Notes: generated from the sequence alone by a model not told the origin. Shown: positions 52,573 to 61,896, numbered from the stretch's first letter. The stretch is 64,000 nt of DNA from Undibacterium umbellatum (GCF_014284125.1 NZ_JACOFX010000019.1:1-64000), one strand, 5' to 3'. A program made the numbers and translations.

Positions 52573-55500
52573 ATGTCGGTAGTAAATTCTGTACTTGAAG
52601 GCGTGGATGAATTTGTCTATTGGGCAGGTTCCATGTTCAGGAGTGCTGCTTCAGTTTACTGTGAATTGGAAACCACTGATGACGAGAGTACCCTGGTAGC
52701 CAAGGATGGATCTCTGATCAGTTTTATTCGTGTCGATGGCGCCAGGTTCCTGGTCGGGGTTGAAGAGTTCGCCTCCATCCACCGCTCACTGATGCAGGGT
52801 ATTGAGTCCTTTTTCGGCACTGCCGGGCATCACATGCAAGTAGTCTTTGGTTGCGACAAGGATTTTGTTGTGCGTGACATCAGCTATGCACTGGATGGTT
52901 CAAGAGAAACCGCAAGAAATTTGCAAATGGATGTACAAGACATGTTCGATGCCAAAGTGGCGCACATGTCGCAATACACTTCTCATGAAGAATGCTATCT
53001 GGTGTTGTGGACGCATGGTTCTTCCATGACCAAGGCTGAAGCCGCTACGGCATCCAAAGAAAAAATCCAGTTCAATAAAGAACATAACGTGCCCGTCATG
53101 AAACACAGCCAGTATGTGTTTGCGGCGATACGCGAACTGCGCGACAGGCATAGTTCTTTCAAGCGGTCAGTCAAACTGGAGCTGGAAACGGCTGGCCTCG
53201 ATTGTGAAATTCTGGATGCGCACTCGGCATTGCGGGTAGCGCGCATGTCCTATGATGCTGATTACACAGACGAATTATGGAAGCCGCGGTTGCTGGGTGA
53301 CAAGATATCCCCACGCGCTTTTGAAAATCCGCATCCCCGTGATGTGTCCGACATACTGTATCCGCGCATTGAACATCAGATCATGCCGCGCGATGCTGAG
53401 GAACTGAATGGCAAATGGTTGCGCATAGGTGATCGCATCATTGCGCCTGTCCATGTGTATCTGTTCCCCAAGGATATCAGTACTTTCCAGCGTTTGTTTG
53501 CTCGCCTGAGAGAGGCAGATTTGCCCTGGCGCTATTCCATGATGATGGAGGGTGGCGGAGTCCGTGGTTTTGGCATGAAATCCATGATTGCCGCATTGAT
53601 CTCGTTTGCCTCGTCAAATAACAAGCTGGCCAATAATGCCGTGCAGGCGTTGCAGAATTACCAGGACATGGAGGGGGGCACAGTCGTCAAGGTGTCGATG
53701 TCGTTTGCGACCTGGGCACCAGTCGGTGAAGAAAAGCTCCTGCGTAGCAGGGAACAAAGACTGGCGCGCGCCATCGAAGGATGGGGCGGTATGGAAGTGT
53801 TTGATAAAAGCGGCGATCCTTTCGAAGGCGTTGCATCCACTCTGGTAGGTTTTTCCACCAAAAACATGGGGACGCCAGCCATTGCTCCCTTGCCAGATAT
53901 CGTCTACATGATGCCTTTGCAGCGTCCAGCCTCGTCCTGGAAAGAAGGCGCAGTATTATTCCGTTCCCCGGATGGCAAACTATGGCCTTACCAGCCGGGC
54001 TCCAGCAAACAGACTACCTGGATTGACATCATCTTTGCGAAGCCGGGTTCTGGTAAGTCAGTATTATCCAACATGTTGAACTGGGCAATTTGCGTCATGC
54101 CTGGCCTGAAGCGCCTGCCGCGGATATCTATTATCGATATTGGTCCCTCATCAAGTGGTTTGATATCCCTGGTGAAAGATGCATTGCCACCCAATCTCAA
54201 GCATTTGGCCAATTACTTCCGTCTGCGCATGACGCCAGAATATGCGGTCAATCCTTTCGATACCCAGCTTGGCTATCACTATCCAATACCTCAGGAGCGC
54301 GCTTTTCTGGTGAACCTGTTGACCCTGCTGACTATGCCCATGGGAAAAACCGAGCCCTACGATGGTATGCCAGATATTTGTGGCATGGTGGTGGATGAAG
54401 CTTATCGCCTGTATTCGCCAGAGAAGAGTCCAAAGCGCTACTCCGAGCATCAGGATGAAAAAGTCGATGCGGCCGTCAGATCACTGGGTTTACATACCGA
54501 TGGGATAACTACCTGGTGGGACATCACTGATGAATTATTCAAGCACGGCATGGTGCATGAAGCCATTCTGGCTCAGCGATTTGCGGTGCCGAATATGAAT
54601 GACCTGACTTCCGTCGTGCAGGATCAGTCATTCAGGGATGTGTATACCAAACCTAAAACTGCCACTTCTGAAACCATTGTTGATGCATTTTCGCGCATGA
54701 TACAGTCAGTTTTGCGTGAGTATCCAGTGCTGACATCCACCACCAGATTCGATATTGGCGACACCCGTATTGTAGCGATTGATCTTGACGAGGTTGCAAA
54801 GTCCGGTGGTGCTGCCGCTGACCGCCGCACCGGTATCATGTACATGCTGGGACAGTTCATAGGTACACGTAACTTCTTCTTTAATGAAGAAAATCTGCAG
54901 GAATGCCGCCCCATTTACAAGGCCTATCACAAGGCACGTGTGGATGAAATCAAGGAAGACCCGAAACGCGTCGTCTTTGATGAATTCCACAGAACTGAAA
55001 ATTCACCCGTGGTACGTGACCAGGTTCTGGTGTATATGCGCGAAGGCCGTAAATGGGGCGTGCAGGTTTGTCTGTTGTCGCAATCCATGAATGACTTTGA
55101 CAAAGAGATGGTGGAATTTGCGACTTCCATTTTCGTCCTTGATGGCGGTGACGCGGCACAAGTGAAAGAAATCGGAGATCGTTTTGGCTTGTCCAAAACT
55201 GCCCGTCATGCGCTGGAATCGGGGCGGGTTCATCCACCACGATCTGGCGGTTCAACTTTCCTGGCAATATTCTCGACCAAGAAACACCGGAACGAGCAAC
55301 TCCTGACCAACACTGTTGGCCCTATGGAATTGTGGGCATTCTCCACCACACGTAAAGATACTATTCTCAGGGATAAGTTATACCGCGCCATAGGATCATC
55401 CAAGGCCAGAAGGGTATTGGCAGAAAACTATCCGGATGGCTCAGCCATGGATGAGATCGAACGCCGCGAACTTGCCAGAAAATCTGCCACCGGCATGATA

Positions 55501-55608
55501 GGCGAGGATGACGATACCAATATCATCGAGGCCATGGCAGAGGAATTGCTGGTCTATTCACACAAAAAAGACCATGAAGAGAAGAAACGGGCGGCAGCGC
55601 TAGTATAA
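52573..55608 (+). CDS. dotO: DotO/IcmB cytoplasmic ATPase (VirB4-like)
   Basis: 1011 residues from the ATG at 52573 with ACGGAGAAA before it. VirB4-type AAA+ ATPase that powers the inner-membrane part of type IVB systems. Walker A KPGSGKSV with the Lys at about 495, Walker B VVFDEFHRTEN near 800, with conserved flanks MREGRKWGVQVCLLSQSMND and FVLDGGDAAQVKEIGDRFG. The N-terminal half is VirB4-like. Length nearly equals Legionella DotO (1009 aa). It is the largest gene of the system. DotN, which lies between dotP and dotO in Legionella, is absent here. Confidence 0.96.
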   Translation: MSVVNSVLEGVDEFVYWAGSMFRSAASVYCELETTDDESTLVAKDGSLISFIRVDGARFLVGVEEFASIHRSLMQGIESFFGTAGHHMQVVFGCDKDFVVRDISYALDGSRETARNLQMDVQDMFDAKVAHMSQYTSHEECYLVLWTHGSSMTKAEAATASKEKIQFNKEHNVPVMKHSQYVFAAIRELRDRHSSFKRSVKLELETAGLDCEILDAHSALRVARMSYDADYTDELWKPRLLGDKISPRAFENPHPRDVSDILYPRIEHQIMPRDAEELNGKWLRIGDRIIAPVHVYLFPKDISTFQRLFARLREADLPWRYSMMMEGGGVRGFGMKSMIAALISFASSNNKLANNAVQALQNYQDMEGGTVVKVSMSFATWAPVGEEKLLRSREQRLARAIEGWGGMEVFDKSGDPFEGVASTLVGFSTKNMGTPAIAPLPDIVYMMPLQRPASSWKEGAVLFRSPDGKLWPYQPGSSKQTTWIDIIFAKPGSGKSVLSNMLNWAICVMPGLKRLPRISIIDIGPSSSGLISLVKDALPPNLKHLANYFRLRMTPEYAVNPFDTQLGYHYPIPQERAFLVNLLTLLTMPMGKTEPYDGMPDICGMVVDEAYRLYSPEKSPKRYSEHQDEKVDAAVRSLGLHTDGITTWWDITDELFKHGMVHEAILAQRFAVPNMNDLTSVVQDQSFRDVYTKPKTATSETIVDAFSRMIQSVLREYPVLTSTTRFDIGDTRIVAIDLDEVAKSGGAAADRRTGIMYMLGQFIGTRNFFFNEENLQECRPIYKAYHKARVDEIKEDPKRVVFDEFHRTENSPVVRDQVLVYMREGRKWGVQVCLLSQSMNDFDKEMVEFATSIFVLDGGDAAQVKEIGDRFGLSKTARHALESGRVHPPRSGGSTFLAIFSTKKHRNEQLLTNTVGPMELWAFSTTRKDTILRDKLYRAIGSSKARRVLAENYPDGSAMDEIERRELARKSATGMIGEDDDTNIIEAMAEELLVYSHKKDHEEKKRAAALV

Positions 55609-56149
55609 GGCGATGTTGTTTCTTCTGGCATTGACTTGAAGACGGGTGGCAAGCAGTGTTGCCCGTCTTTGAGTACTGTGCAAATAATTACGCTAGCACT
55701 GGCGTGTCATTGGCTACATACGTTGCAGCGCTGACCGCTGCGCCCCCTTGATTTTGCAAAAGCAGGTTGTTCTACATCCCCCATAGCATGGACTGCGCAG
55801 AATTTGCAGTTGCTGGGGGGCTCCCATTTTTTCTCAGCTACTTGGCCGCATTTGTTTTTTTGTGCAGCTTGCAGTGGCGCTCGCTTCTTTGCTTCAGAGT
55901 TCTTTGTTGCGGGAAAATCAGAATCTCATGATTTGCTCAAAATACTGTATTTGGGTAATGCAATTTCAATAAAATGTGCAATTATTTTATGCTATCATTG
56001 TCTTAAAGTTTTTGATTAATATTGATTTTCATCCACTAAAACGGAAATAAACAGGAAATTTCACTTCATCATTGATGTAGATGATAGAGGGAGTTTCAGT
56101 ATCGACAGGGCTTTAAACGATGCGCGTTCGCAACTCAGAGACTTCAACC
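55609..56149. other. 541-base region between dotO and dotD
   Basis: A terminator behind dotO is described separately. The rest is AT-rich in its second half and holds no convincing gene; the longest frame (55804-56019) starts at TTG without ribosome-binding site. In Legionella the dotDCB genes form a separate cluster, and this gap separates the same blocks here. Confidence 0.5.
55639..55669 (+). terminator. Terminator of dotO
   Basis: AAGACGGG and CCCGTCTT pair with additional inner pairing GGCAA / TTGCC; TTTGAG follows. It lies 30 bases behind the dotO stop. Confidence 0.7.
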
Positions 56150-56683
56150 ATGAATCAGATCAAATTTGCTGTCAGTCTACTAGCTGTTTCTGCAGCCTTG
56201 GCCGGTTGCCAGACGAGAAATCCCAAAGTCGCAGAAGATCAGAAATCCCGTTTGTCCGAGACGGTGACATTGCAGCAGCAATTGTTGGCGACTGCAGACT
56301 CGATAGAGCGCAACTCGCAATTGCTGGCAGAGGCAAGCAATACCCGTGCTGCCGTTGAGAAAGCCCAGTTGTCCCCTGCGCAGCAAGTGAAAATGGATAA
56401 AGCGGCCAATACCAAAGAACCCTATGGCATGACTGCGAAAATCAGCTTTGTCTGGGAAGCTGGGCCAATCCAGGAAGTAGCGCGCCAAATGGCGATACGT
56501 TCGGGATATGAATACATGCAACCTGAAGGCAGCGTTCCAGCTATCCCTGTCATGGTAAAAATCAACGCCAGGGAGCAGTCCATCGCCTCTATCTTGCGCG
56601 ATGCAGGCTTACAAGCCGGCTCCCGTGCAGATATCGTAGTGGATGAAGCGAGAAGAAAAGTTCTGGTTCGCTTTTTTGACTAA
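56150..56683 (+). CDS. dotD: DotD outer-membrane lipoprotein
   Basis: 177 residues from the ATG at 56150. Signal ending in lipobox LAGC, Gln at +2, which suits outer-membrane sorting. A helical stretch (about 35-85) leads to a secretin-N0-like domain: FVWEAGPIQEVARQMAIRSG, YEYMQPEGSVPAIPVMVKIN and EQSIASILRDAGLQAG. Legionella DotD (163 aa) has this architecture and, with DotC, places DotH in the outer membrane. Nineteen bases separate it from dotC. Confidence 0.9.
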   Translation: MNQIKFAVSLLAVSAALAGCQTRNPKVAEDQKSRLSETVTLQQQLLATADSIERNSQLLAEASNTRAAVEKAQLSPAQQVKMDKAANTKEPYGMTAKISFVWEAGPIQEVARQMAIRSGYEYMQPEGSVPAIPVMVKINAREQSIASILRDAGLQAGSRADIVVDEARRKVLVRFFD

Positions 56684-56702
56684 TTCTGATAGCGGATCAT
56701 TT

Positions 56703-57647
56703 ATGTTCAAAGTAAGTCAAATTGTCGCAGTAACCATGGCTGCATTGTGCGCATCAGTCGCTTTTGCCTACGATGGCAAGGGTGAGCCTGTCACGGTGAA
56801 TGTCATGACAGAAAATGTGGCAAGAGAATCCGCTGCACCTTTACTCAGTGACTTTTCTGCGGAGAATATAGCCAAAGCCAAACGCAGCGACGATGATCCA
56901 TTTAAAGGCAGTGACATACGCGATCTGCGCGTTGCCGCTGTACGTGAAGCTGCGTATGGCCTGGGGATACGCAATGGCCTGGTTGCGAGGTCGATACTGA
57001 TCAAGGAGTTCCTGTATCGACACAGATCAGAGATGGACAGGATATTCAATTTTGCTCCGCTAATGCTAGATTGCGGCAAAGAAGAGAAAGATCGCTACTC
57101 GCAAAAATTGATTGCTGAGCGTCCGAATGAAAATTGCGTCATGCAGCCACCAGTGATCCTGGGCGCAAAGAATCTCTTGAGTGACAAGGATGGCCGAGGG
57201 GATGTGCTGCGCTATTCCAAAGCCAGTTTCCGCATTAAAAAACAGGCGCGGCTGATCACCACCATCCCTATCTGGGAAAACTATCTGATCTTTGATGCAG
57301 GCACACCAGGTAATGATGTGCACCCAGCACTATTTCCCAAAAGCGATGAGGAAAAACGTGTCTGGAATCTTGCCCTGGCTGAGGGCTGGGATAAAGGTGT
57401 AGAGCAGGCAAATGCGATTTATCGCCAGAACCTGGCGATGTTGAACGAAGACTTTTCTGGTATGCAGCGTTATCAATATCTGTTGCTGCAAAACCTGGTC
57501 ACCAAACCTTTTGTTTCGCGCAATCGCCTTGGTGTTACTGGAAATGGAAAAACGGGCATCTCTATTGATGATATTACGTTGACGATTACCGAGCGTCCAG
57601 AATTCAACTTGAATTCCAGCGACTGGATGTTGTTCCCCAGCTTTTGA
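56703..57647 (+). CDS. dotC: DotC outer-membrane complex protein, apparently not a lipoprotein
   Basis: 314 residues from the ATG at 56703. The body matches DotC closely: REAAYGLGIRNGLVARSILI, IFNFAPLMLDCGKEE, CVMQPPVILGAKNLL, ARLITTIPIWENYLIFDAG, ALAEGWDKGVEQANAIYRQNL, LNEDFSGMQRYQYLLLQNLV. Legionella DotC (303 aa) is a lipoprotein, but here the signal ends VTMAALCASVAFA with Leu at -1 to the Cys, which is not a lipobox, so type I cleavage near AFA is more likely. The gene lies between dotD and dotB. Confidence 0.92.
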   Translation: MFKVSQIVAVTMAALCASVAFAYDGKGEPVTVNVMTENVARESAAPLLSDFSAENIAKAKRSDDDPFKGSDIRDLRVAAVREAAYGLGIRNGLVARSILIKEFLYRHRSEMDRIFNFAPLMLDCGKEEKDRYSQKLIAERPNENCVMQPPVILGAKNLLSDKDGRGDVLRYSKASFRIKKQARLITTIPIWENYLIFDAGTPGNDVHPALFPKSDEEKRVWNLALAEGWDKGVEQANAIYRQNLAMLNEDFSGMQRYQYLLLQNLVTKPFVSRNRLGVTGNGKTGISIDDITLTITERPEFNLNSSDWMLFPSF

Positions 57648-57660
57648 TTGCGAGTTAATT

Positions 57661-58914
57661 ATGTCTGCGCTTGTACAACCCATTTCGCTTGCCCCCAAGC
57701 TAGCAAAGAATCAGGATGTGACGTTTGACCGCGAAGCGGTCGAGGCGCGCTATGCGTTCAAGGAAGTACCAAACACTTTCGAACAACATTCCTTTCGCCG
57801 ATTGCTGCAGCATTGTCTGGACATCGGTGTGTCGGATATTTATCTGAAGACCGGTGATCCAGTCAAGGTTAGGGTAGGCAAGCCTATCTTTAAACTGACC
57901 AAACGCAGTCTGGAAACCAGTGAACTCAATACCATTGTTACTGAAGTGTATGGTACCAATGGACCATCCAAGCTCGGTGGCGGCGAAGCCATTGATTATG
58001 CTTATGAGTTGAAGCTGGAGGGGCAGCGTGGCGTATCAGTACGTTTTCGTATGAATGCCACTGGATGTCTTTCTCCTTCAGGGCCTGGTGTAGAGATAGT
58101 CATGCGGCCTTTGCAGGAAAATCCACCTGAAATCTCGACCATGAAGCTGCCGCCAGATTTGATGGAACAGCTTTTTCCAGAAATAGGGCTGGTGCTGGTC
58201 ACAGGCGAGACAGGTTCAGGTAAAACGACATTGCTGGCTGCAATTATCAGATACATTCTGGAGCAGCCAGAATCAAATAAACGCATACTGACCGGCGAAG
58301 ATCCCATCGAATTCGTGTTTGATAAGTGCAAGCGCTATTCATCCATGGTGGCGCAGCATGAAATAGGCCGTCACCTGAAGTCTTTTTCTGAATTTATCCG
58401 AAATGCGGTGCGGCGAGATCCAAATATTCTGATGGTCGGCGAAATGCGTGATCATGAAACTATCAATGCCGGCATTCAGGCTGCACAGGTCGGTAAGGCA
58501 GTGTATTCGACACTGCATACCAACTCGGTAGGACAAACCTGGAAGCGTATGGTGAACGTCTTTCCACATGAAGAACGGGTGTCCAAGATGGTGGATCTGA
58601 TTGATACCACCAAAGTGATTTTGACCCAGCGCCTGGTAGCTTCAACGGAAAAAAATGACGATGGCAACTTCAAACGCATCGCCTTGCGTGAGTTCCTGGT
58701 ATTTGATGATGAGGTGAAAACCCGCCTGATCGAACAAGTCGGGAACGATGTCAACATGCTTCCTTTCTTGACACATTCCCTGGTCAAGGAAAGAAAGCAG
58801 CTTCTGGTGGATGAAGCCCGTCGTTACTATCATGAAGGCATGATTTCCGAAATCGAATACAAGAAGTATGAAGTCAGTGCAAACCAGGCAGAGCGCATGC
58901 TGGGCAGCAATTGA
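57661..58914 (+). CDS. dotB: DotB secretion ATPase (PilT/VirB11-like)
   Basis: 417 residues. Hexameric cytosolic ATPase that assembles on the DotO base. Walker A GETGSGKT at residues 182-189, Asp-box LTGEDPIEFVF, Walker B-like ILMVGEMRDHETI near 257, His-box VYSTLHTNS near 283, and arginine contacts (ERVSKM). Longer by about 40 residues than Legionella DotB (377 aa), the additions being mostly at the N-terminus. It follows dotC by 13 bases. Confidence 0.95.
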   Translation: MSALVQPISLAPKLAKNQDVTFDREAVEARYAFKEVPNTFEQHSFRRLLQHCLDIGVSDIYLKTGDPVKVRVGKPIFKLTKRSLETSELNTIVTEVYGTNGPSKLGGGEAIDYAYELKLEGQRGVSVRFRMNATGCLSPSGPGVEIVMRPLQENPPEISTMKLPPDLMEQLFPEIGLVLVTGETGSGKTTLLAAIIRYILEQPESNKRILTGEDPIEFVFDKCKRYSSMVAQHEIGRHLKSFSEFIRNAVRRDPNILMVGEMRDHETINAGIQAAQVGKAVYSTLHTNSVGQTWKRMVNVFPHEERVSKMVDLIDTTKVILTQRLVASTEKNDDGNFKRIALREFLVFDDEVKTRLIEQVGNDVNMLPFLTHSLVKERKQLLVDEARRYYHEGMISEIEYKKYEVSANQAERMLGSN

Positions 58915-58932
58915 CCCCAATAAGGAATTGAA

Positions 58933-59220
58933 ATGGCAAATGAGATTGATGATGGTACGTCGAAGGTAATCTGGCGCGACTCTGCAAGAGAGTTACGATT
59001 TTTGGGTATCAATTATGTTGCAGTATTTCCGCTGTTGTTTTGGTTGTTGCATGCAAACATGTTTACCTTTGTTGTTGCGATCACAGTGATTGTCGCACTG
59101 TCGATACTGGAGCGCTTCAAGTATTCACCCATGGTAGTGTTTCGTCTGATTCGCTGCGCTATCGGTGGCAAGGTCCGGCATGCAAAAAACTGGAATGAAA
59201 TGAAACGCTATCGTAGTTAA
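58933..59220 (+). CDS. icmT: IcmT inner-membrane protein
   Basis: 95 residues. IcmT/TraK pattern: WRDSARELRFLGINYVAVFP, then two closely spaced hydrophobic helices (about 28-45 and 47-63), ERFKYSPMVVFRLIRCAIGGK, and a basic end. Legionella IcmT has 86 residues with WRNTARPVRF and FFRWFRSF at equal places. AAGGAAT lies six bases before the ATG. It begins 18 bases behind dotB. Confidence 0.88.
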   Translation: MANEIDDGTSKVIWRDSARELRFLGINYVAVFPLLFWLLHANMFTFVVAITVIVALSILERFKYSPMVVFRLIRCAIGGKVRHAKNWNEMKRYRS

Positions 59221-59332
59221 ACCGCATGTAGAACTCATGCTCCTTGTCTCTGCTCTATCCTTTCAGTGAAGAGAGATCAAGTGTCAATAAAAATTAAATT
59301 TTTGTAGCCGCAGGCTAGTGGAGTGATTACTG

Positions 59333-60766
59333 ATGAAATATCAACGCAGTTTATTGAGTGTCATTGTTTCCAGCATTTTTGCCGGCGGCGTTAGTGCTTA
59401 CGCGCCCAGTGCAATGGCAGGGTTTGAAGTTGTCAGCAATCCCAATACCCCTTACGTTTATCAGCTATCTGGCGCACAGAGAAAGCTTGTCGATGTTCGT
59501 GAAGAGCGTGTGATCGGCGCAACCGCCAATACACTGCATCATGGTCGCATCGATATGGAGCTGGTGATGATACCGGTAGCCGCCAACAAGGGCGTGGATA
59601 TGCTCACGGGCCTGCGTGGTATCGTACCCGAGAGCCAGGGATGGCGTGTATTCGCGCTGAAGGGCGTGAATCTTAAAAACAAAATTGAGTGGAGTAGTGC
59701 TGAAACCTGGGTCATGGCATTGGATGGGATGCTGCTTAAGAACAAGCTGATTGCAGACATCAACTGGGAAAGCAGAGAAATTACGCTGGTACCGATCTCG
59801 AACCGTGCCTATGCCTCGCAGTTGATCAGTCAGGGTAAAGACAAAAGCATACTGCGCCATGTCACAGTAAGACAGCAATATGAAACTCCTGAACCCTTGA
59901 TTGCCCTGCGTCTGCAGCCTGCACAAGCGACGATTACTGAAGCAAGGACAGTTCCGATCGCCACCGTAGAAGTGCCCGTACGCACACTGGCCGAAGTTGG
60001 CGACAGCCGTGGCAGTACCAGTATTGGTGTCAAAATGTCGGACGCTGCGATAGACAGCATGATCAGCCAGCGCGTGGAGCAGGCGACCAAGGAAAAAATG
60101 GCGCAGCTGGAGGCGCTGGAAGCACAATACCGTGACAAGCTGGAGCAATTGAATGCCCGTAGCAAGCAGATCAAGGCTGAGCCATCTTCTGTTTCACAGG
60201 ATGAAACCAAGAACAAACCTGTGGCGCAACCTATCAGTGTTGATGACCATGATAGCAAGCAAGTCACAGGAAGAATGGTACGTGCTGATTACCGCTTCCC
60301 GGCACCGGCGACTGGTGGCTACAAAATGAGTAAGACTGGATTGTTCAATGCTGCAAATTCAGATGAATCCAATACCAGCATCAGGCCTGTTAAATTTGAC
60401 GCTGCAGAAGCACAAAGCACAACATCGGTCGTAGACAACAATGTCATCACTGAAGTTGCGACAACTTCCGCCAACAATAATGTTGTTTCTTTTCCGGTGC
60501 AGGCAAATGTCGAAGTGGTGGAGGCACCACGTACCAAATGGGAAATCTCATTGAACGACAAAACCTTGCGTAATGCGCTGTTGCGTATGGCGTCCAAGAA
60601 TGGTTATTCACTGTCTTACCAGACCAAGGATCAGGACATTAAAACAGGCGGGACTTTTTTTGGCACTTTCGACGGCGCTCTGCGTGAAATTGAAATCGCA
60701 ACCGGCAAGCGTATCCGGCAAGTGGAATCCAAATTATTGGGCCGATTGATTATCGTTACCGACTAA
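59333..60766 (+). CDS. Periplasmic protein with TcpQ/secretin-N0-like C-terminus
   Basis: 477 residues. Signal peptide cleaved near SAMA-GF. An N-terminal domain (about 35-185) shows WSSAETWVMALDGML and LIADINWESREITLVPI, a pattern close to a TcpQ/N0-type fold. A coiled coil follows at about 240-285, then a Ser/Ala/Val linker and a C-terminal TcpQ-like domain (about 400-477) with TKWEISLNDKTLRNALLRMA, YSLSYQTK and GTFFGTFDGALREIEIATGK. TcpQ/N0 domains bind secretin-type or DotD-DotH rings, so this may be an additional part of the outer-membrane complex. GGAG precedes the ATG. Function is inferred. Confidence 0.75.
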   Translation: MKYQRSLLSVIVSSIFAGGVSAYAPSAMAGFEVVSNPNTPYVYQLSGAQRKLVDVREERVIGATANTLHHGRIDMELVMIPVAANKGVDMLTGLRGIVPESQGWRVFALKGVNLKNKIEWSSAETWVMALDGMLLKNKLIADINWESREITLVPISNRAYASQLISQGKDKSILRHVTVRQQYETPEPLIALRLQPAQATITEARTVPIATVEVPVRTLAEVGDSRGSTSIGVKMSDAAIDSMISQRVEQATKEKMAQLEALEAQYRDKLEQLNARSKQIKAEPSSVSQDETKNKPVAQPISVDDHDSKQVTGRMVRADYRFPAPATGGYKMSKTGLFNAANSDESNTSIRPVKFDAAEAQSTTSVVDNNVITEVATTSANNNVVSFPVQANVEVVEAPRTKWEISLNDKTLRNALLRMASKNGYSLSYQTKDQDIKTGGTFFGTFDGALREIEIATGKRIRQVESKLLGRLIIVTD

Positions 60767-60784
60767 GCAAGAACAGATGAAGCA

Positions 60785-60828
60785 AAAAATAAGGCACCGC
60801 ATATCAAGCGGTGCCTTATTTTTTTTGG
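60785..60828. terminator. Strong bidirectional terminator between the dot cluster and the minus-strand operon
   Basis: AATAAGGCACCGC (60788-60800) and GCGGTGCCTTATT (60808-60820) enclose ATATCAA, with A run before and T run after. It can stop transcription from both convergent sides. Confidence 0.95.
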
Positions 60829-60836
60829 AGGACGAA

Positions 60837-61253
60837 TCAGATTGCAGAGCGATGCGCAATTGCGTGCCACAAATTACTCCGTGAGGCTTCTACTTCCTTA
60901 CGTTCTTCATGGAGTTGATGGACCATGCCACGTATGCTACTCAAGTCGTTTAATGGCAGTGATTGCTGGCGTATCTTCTGAACCAGTTGTAAGGATTCCA
61001 GGGTATCGAGTTCCAGCCCGTCATGAACGAGCAAGCCCAATACCTTGGCTGCAAACTCATCTTCCCACACCTCGGTGGCATTGCCAATGCGCCTGATGAC
61101 AGTAGACTTGGCCGTGTCGAATGATTCTTCCAGACCCGCACTCATATGTTCGATAAAACGCAATCGGTCCTTGACGCCATCTGATAGCGTGAACACGATT
61201 TTCTCGCTGCCCCTGTCCTTGATCAGGTAAAAACATGCATTCTCAAGTTCCAT
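60837..61253 (-). CDS. Unrecognised soluble protein, 138 residues
   Basis: Start at the ATG at 61253, overlapping the upstream gene by 11 bases. Helical and charged; CFYLIKDRGSEKIVFTLSDGV at the N-terminus is beta-like, then long helices (LGLLVHDGLELDTLESLQLVQ, LHEERKEVEASRSNLWHAIA). No family recognised. Last gene of the four-gene minus-strand operon. Confidence 0.6.
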   Translation of the reverse strand: MELENACFYLIKDRGSEKIVFTLSDGVKDRLRFIEHMSAGLEESFDTAKSTVIRRIGNATEVWEDEFAAKVLGLLVHDGLELDTLESLQLVQKIRQQSLPLNDLSSIRGMVHQLHEERKEVEASRSNLWHAIAHRSAI

Positions 61254-61896
61254 TTCTGATTCCCGTATTGACTTGTTTTAGGTCATCTGCTTCCCGCTTT
61301 AAGTCTTGCTGCAAGGGGGACAGCGCATTGAGTATATCTCTGGCTTTAACCCCGATTTGCTGTATGCTCGTTTGCAGATGTTCCGAACGTTCTTGTCGTG
61401 AAATGTCAAAGGCAAGCAAGCCAGCGATGTTGATGCTGAGCTTTTTGAACGTATCCAGCTCCTTGAGCAAGATCTGGTTTTCAGGCGCGCTAAGTGCATC
61501 AGGCTTGATATCTTTTGTTTCAATGCCTGTCAGCCTGGCCGCCACGTCAACACGTGCAGCCTGGGTATTTAGACTGGCTAACTGTTTTTGTATCAAGAAT
61601 AGATTGCAGCGTTCAACCGCACTGGTGTACTTGACATCAAATGACTGCAGGCTGCAGGCTGCATCCGAAGCAGAAAAGTCTGGTTGGCTGCTTGAATGCA
61701 AAAGTTGATTCAATTCTTCCAGCCTGTTCCTCGTCATGGCGTGCCCCTTCAGTTTATCCTGGCCTTGATTTTTATTTAGCAGGGACGACAGATCCTCCTG
61801 TGCCAAAGCCCTGACAGCATCGTCTCTATAACAGCCTGTGTGGCCATCTTCATCCCGTTTTTGTTCCAGCGAGTGAAGAAAAAGTGTGTAGCTCAA
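61243..61896 (-). CDS. Unrecognised helical protein, 217 residues, TTG start
   Basis: Starts with TTG at 61896, preceded by AGGAG, and overlaps the stop of the upstream gene (TTGA). The protein is almost wholly helical with coiled-coil-like stretches (LLKELDTFKKLSINIAGLLAF, EADDLKQVNTGIRN). No signal peptide or membrane helix. Possibly a cytoplasmic partner of the membrane proteins before it. Not recognised. Confidence 0.65.
   Translation of the reverse strand: MSYTLFLHSLEQKRDEDGHTGCYRDDAVRALAQEDLSSLLNKNQGQDKLKGHAMTRNRLEELNQLLHSSSQPDFSASDAACSLQSFDVKYTSAVERCNLFLIQKQLASLNTQAARVDVAARLTGIETKDIKPDALSAPENQILLKELDTFKKLSINIAGLLAFDISRQERSEHLQTSIQQIGVKARDILNALSPLQQDLKREADDLKQVNTGIRNGT

Noticed and set aside
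55804..56019. 71-codon frame between dotO and dotD
   Set aside because: TTG start without ribosome-binding site, composition unlike neighbours, no motif.
60785..60828. Hairpin as a possible attachment site or small RNA
   Set aside because: Stem, flanking A and T tracts and convergent gene ends are fully explained by a bidirectional terminator.
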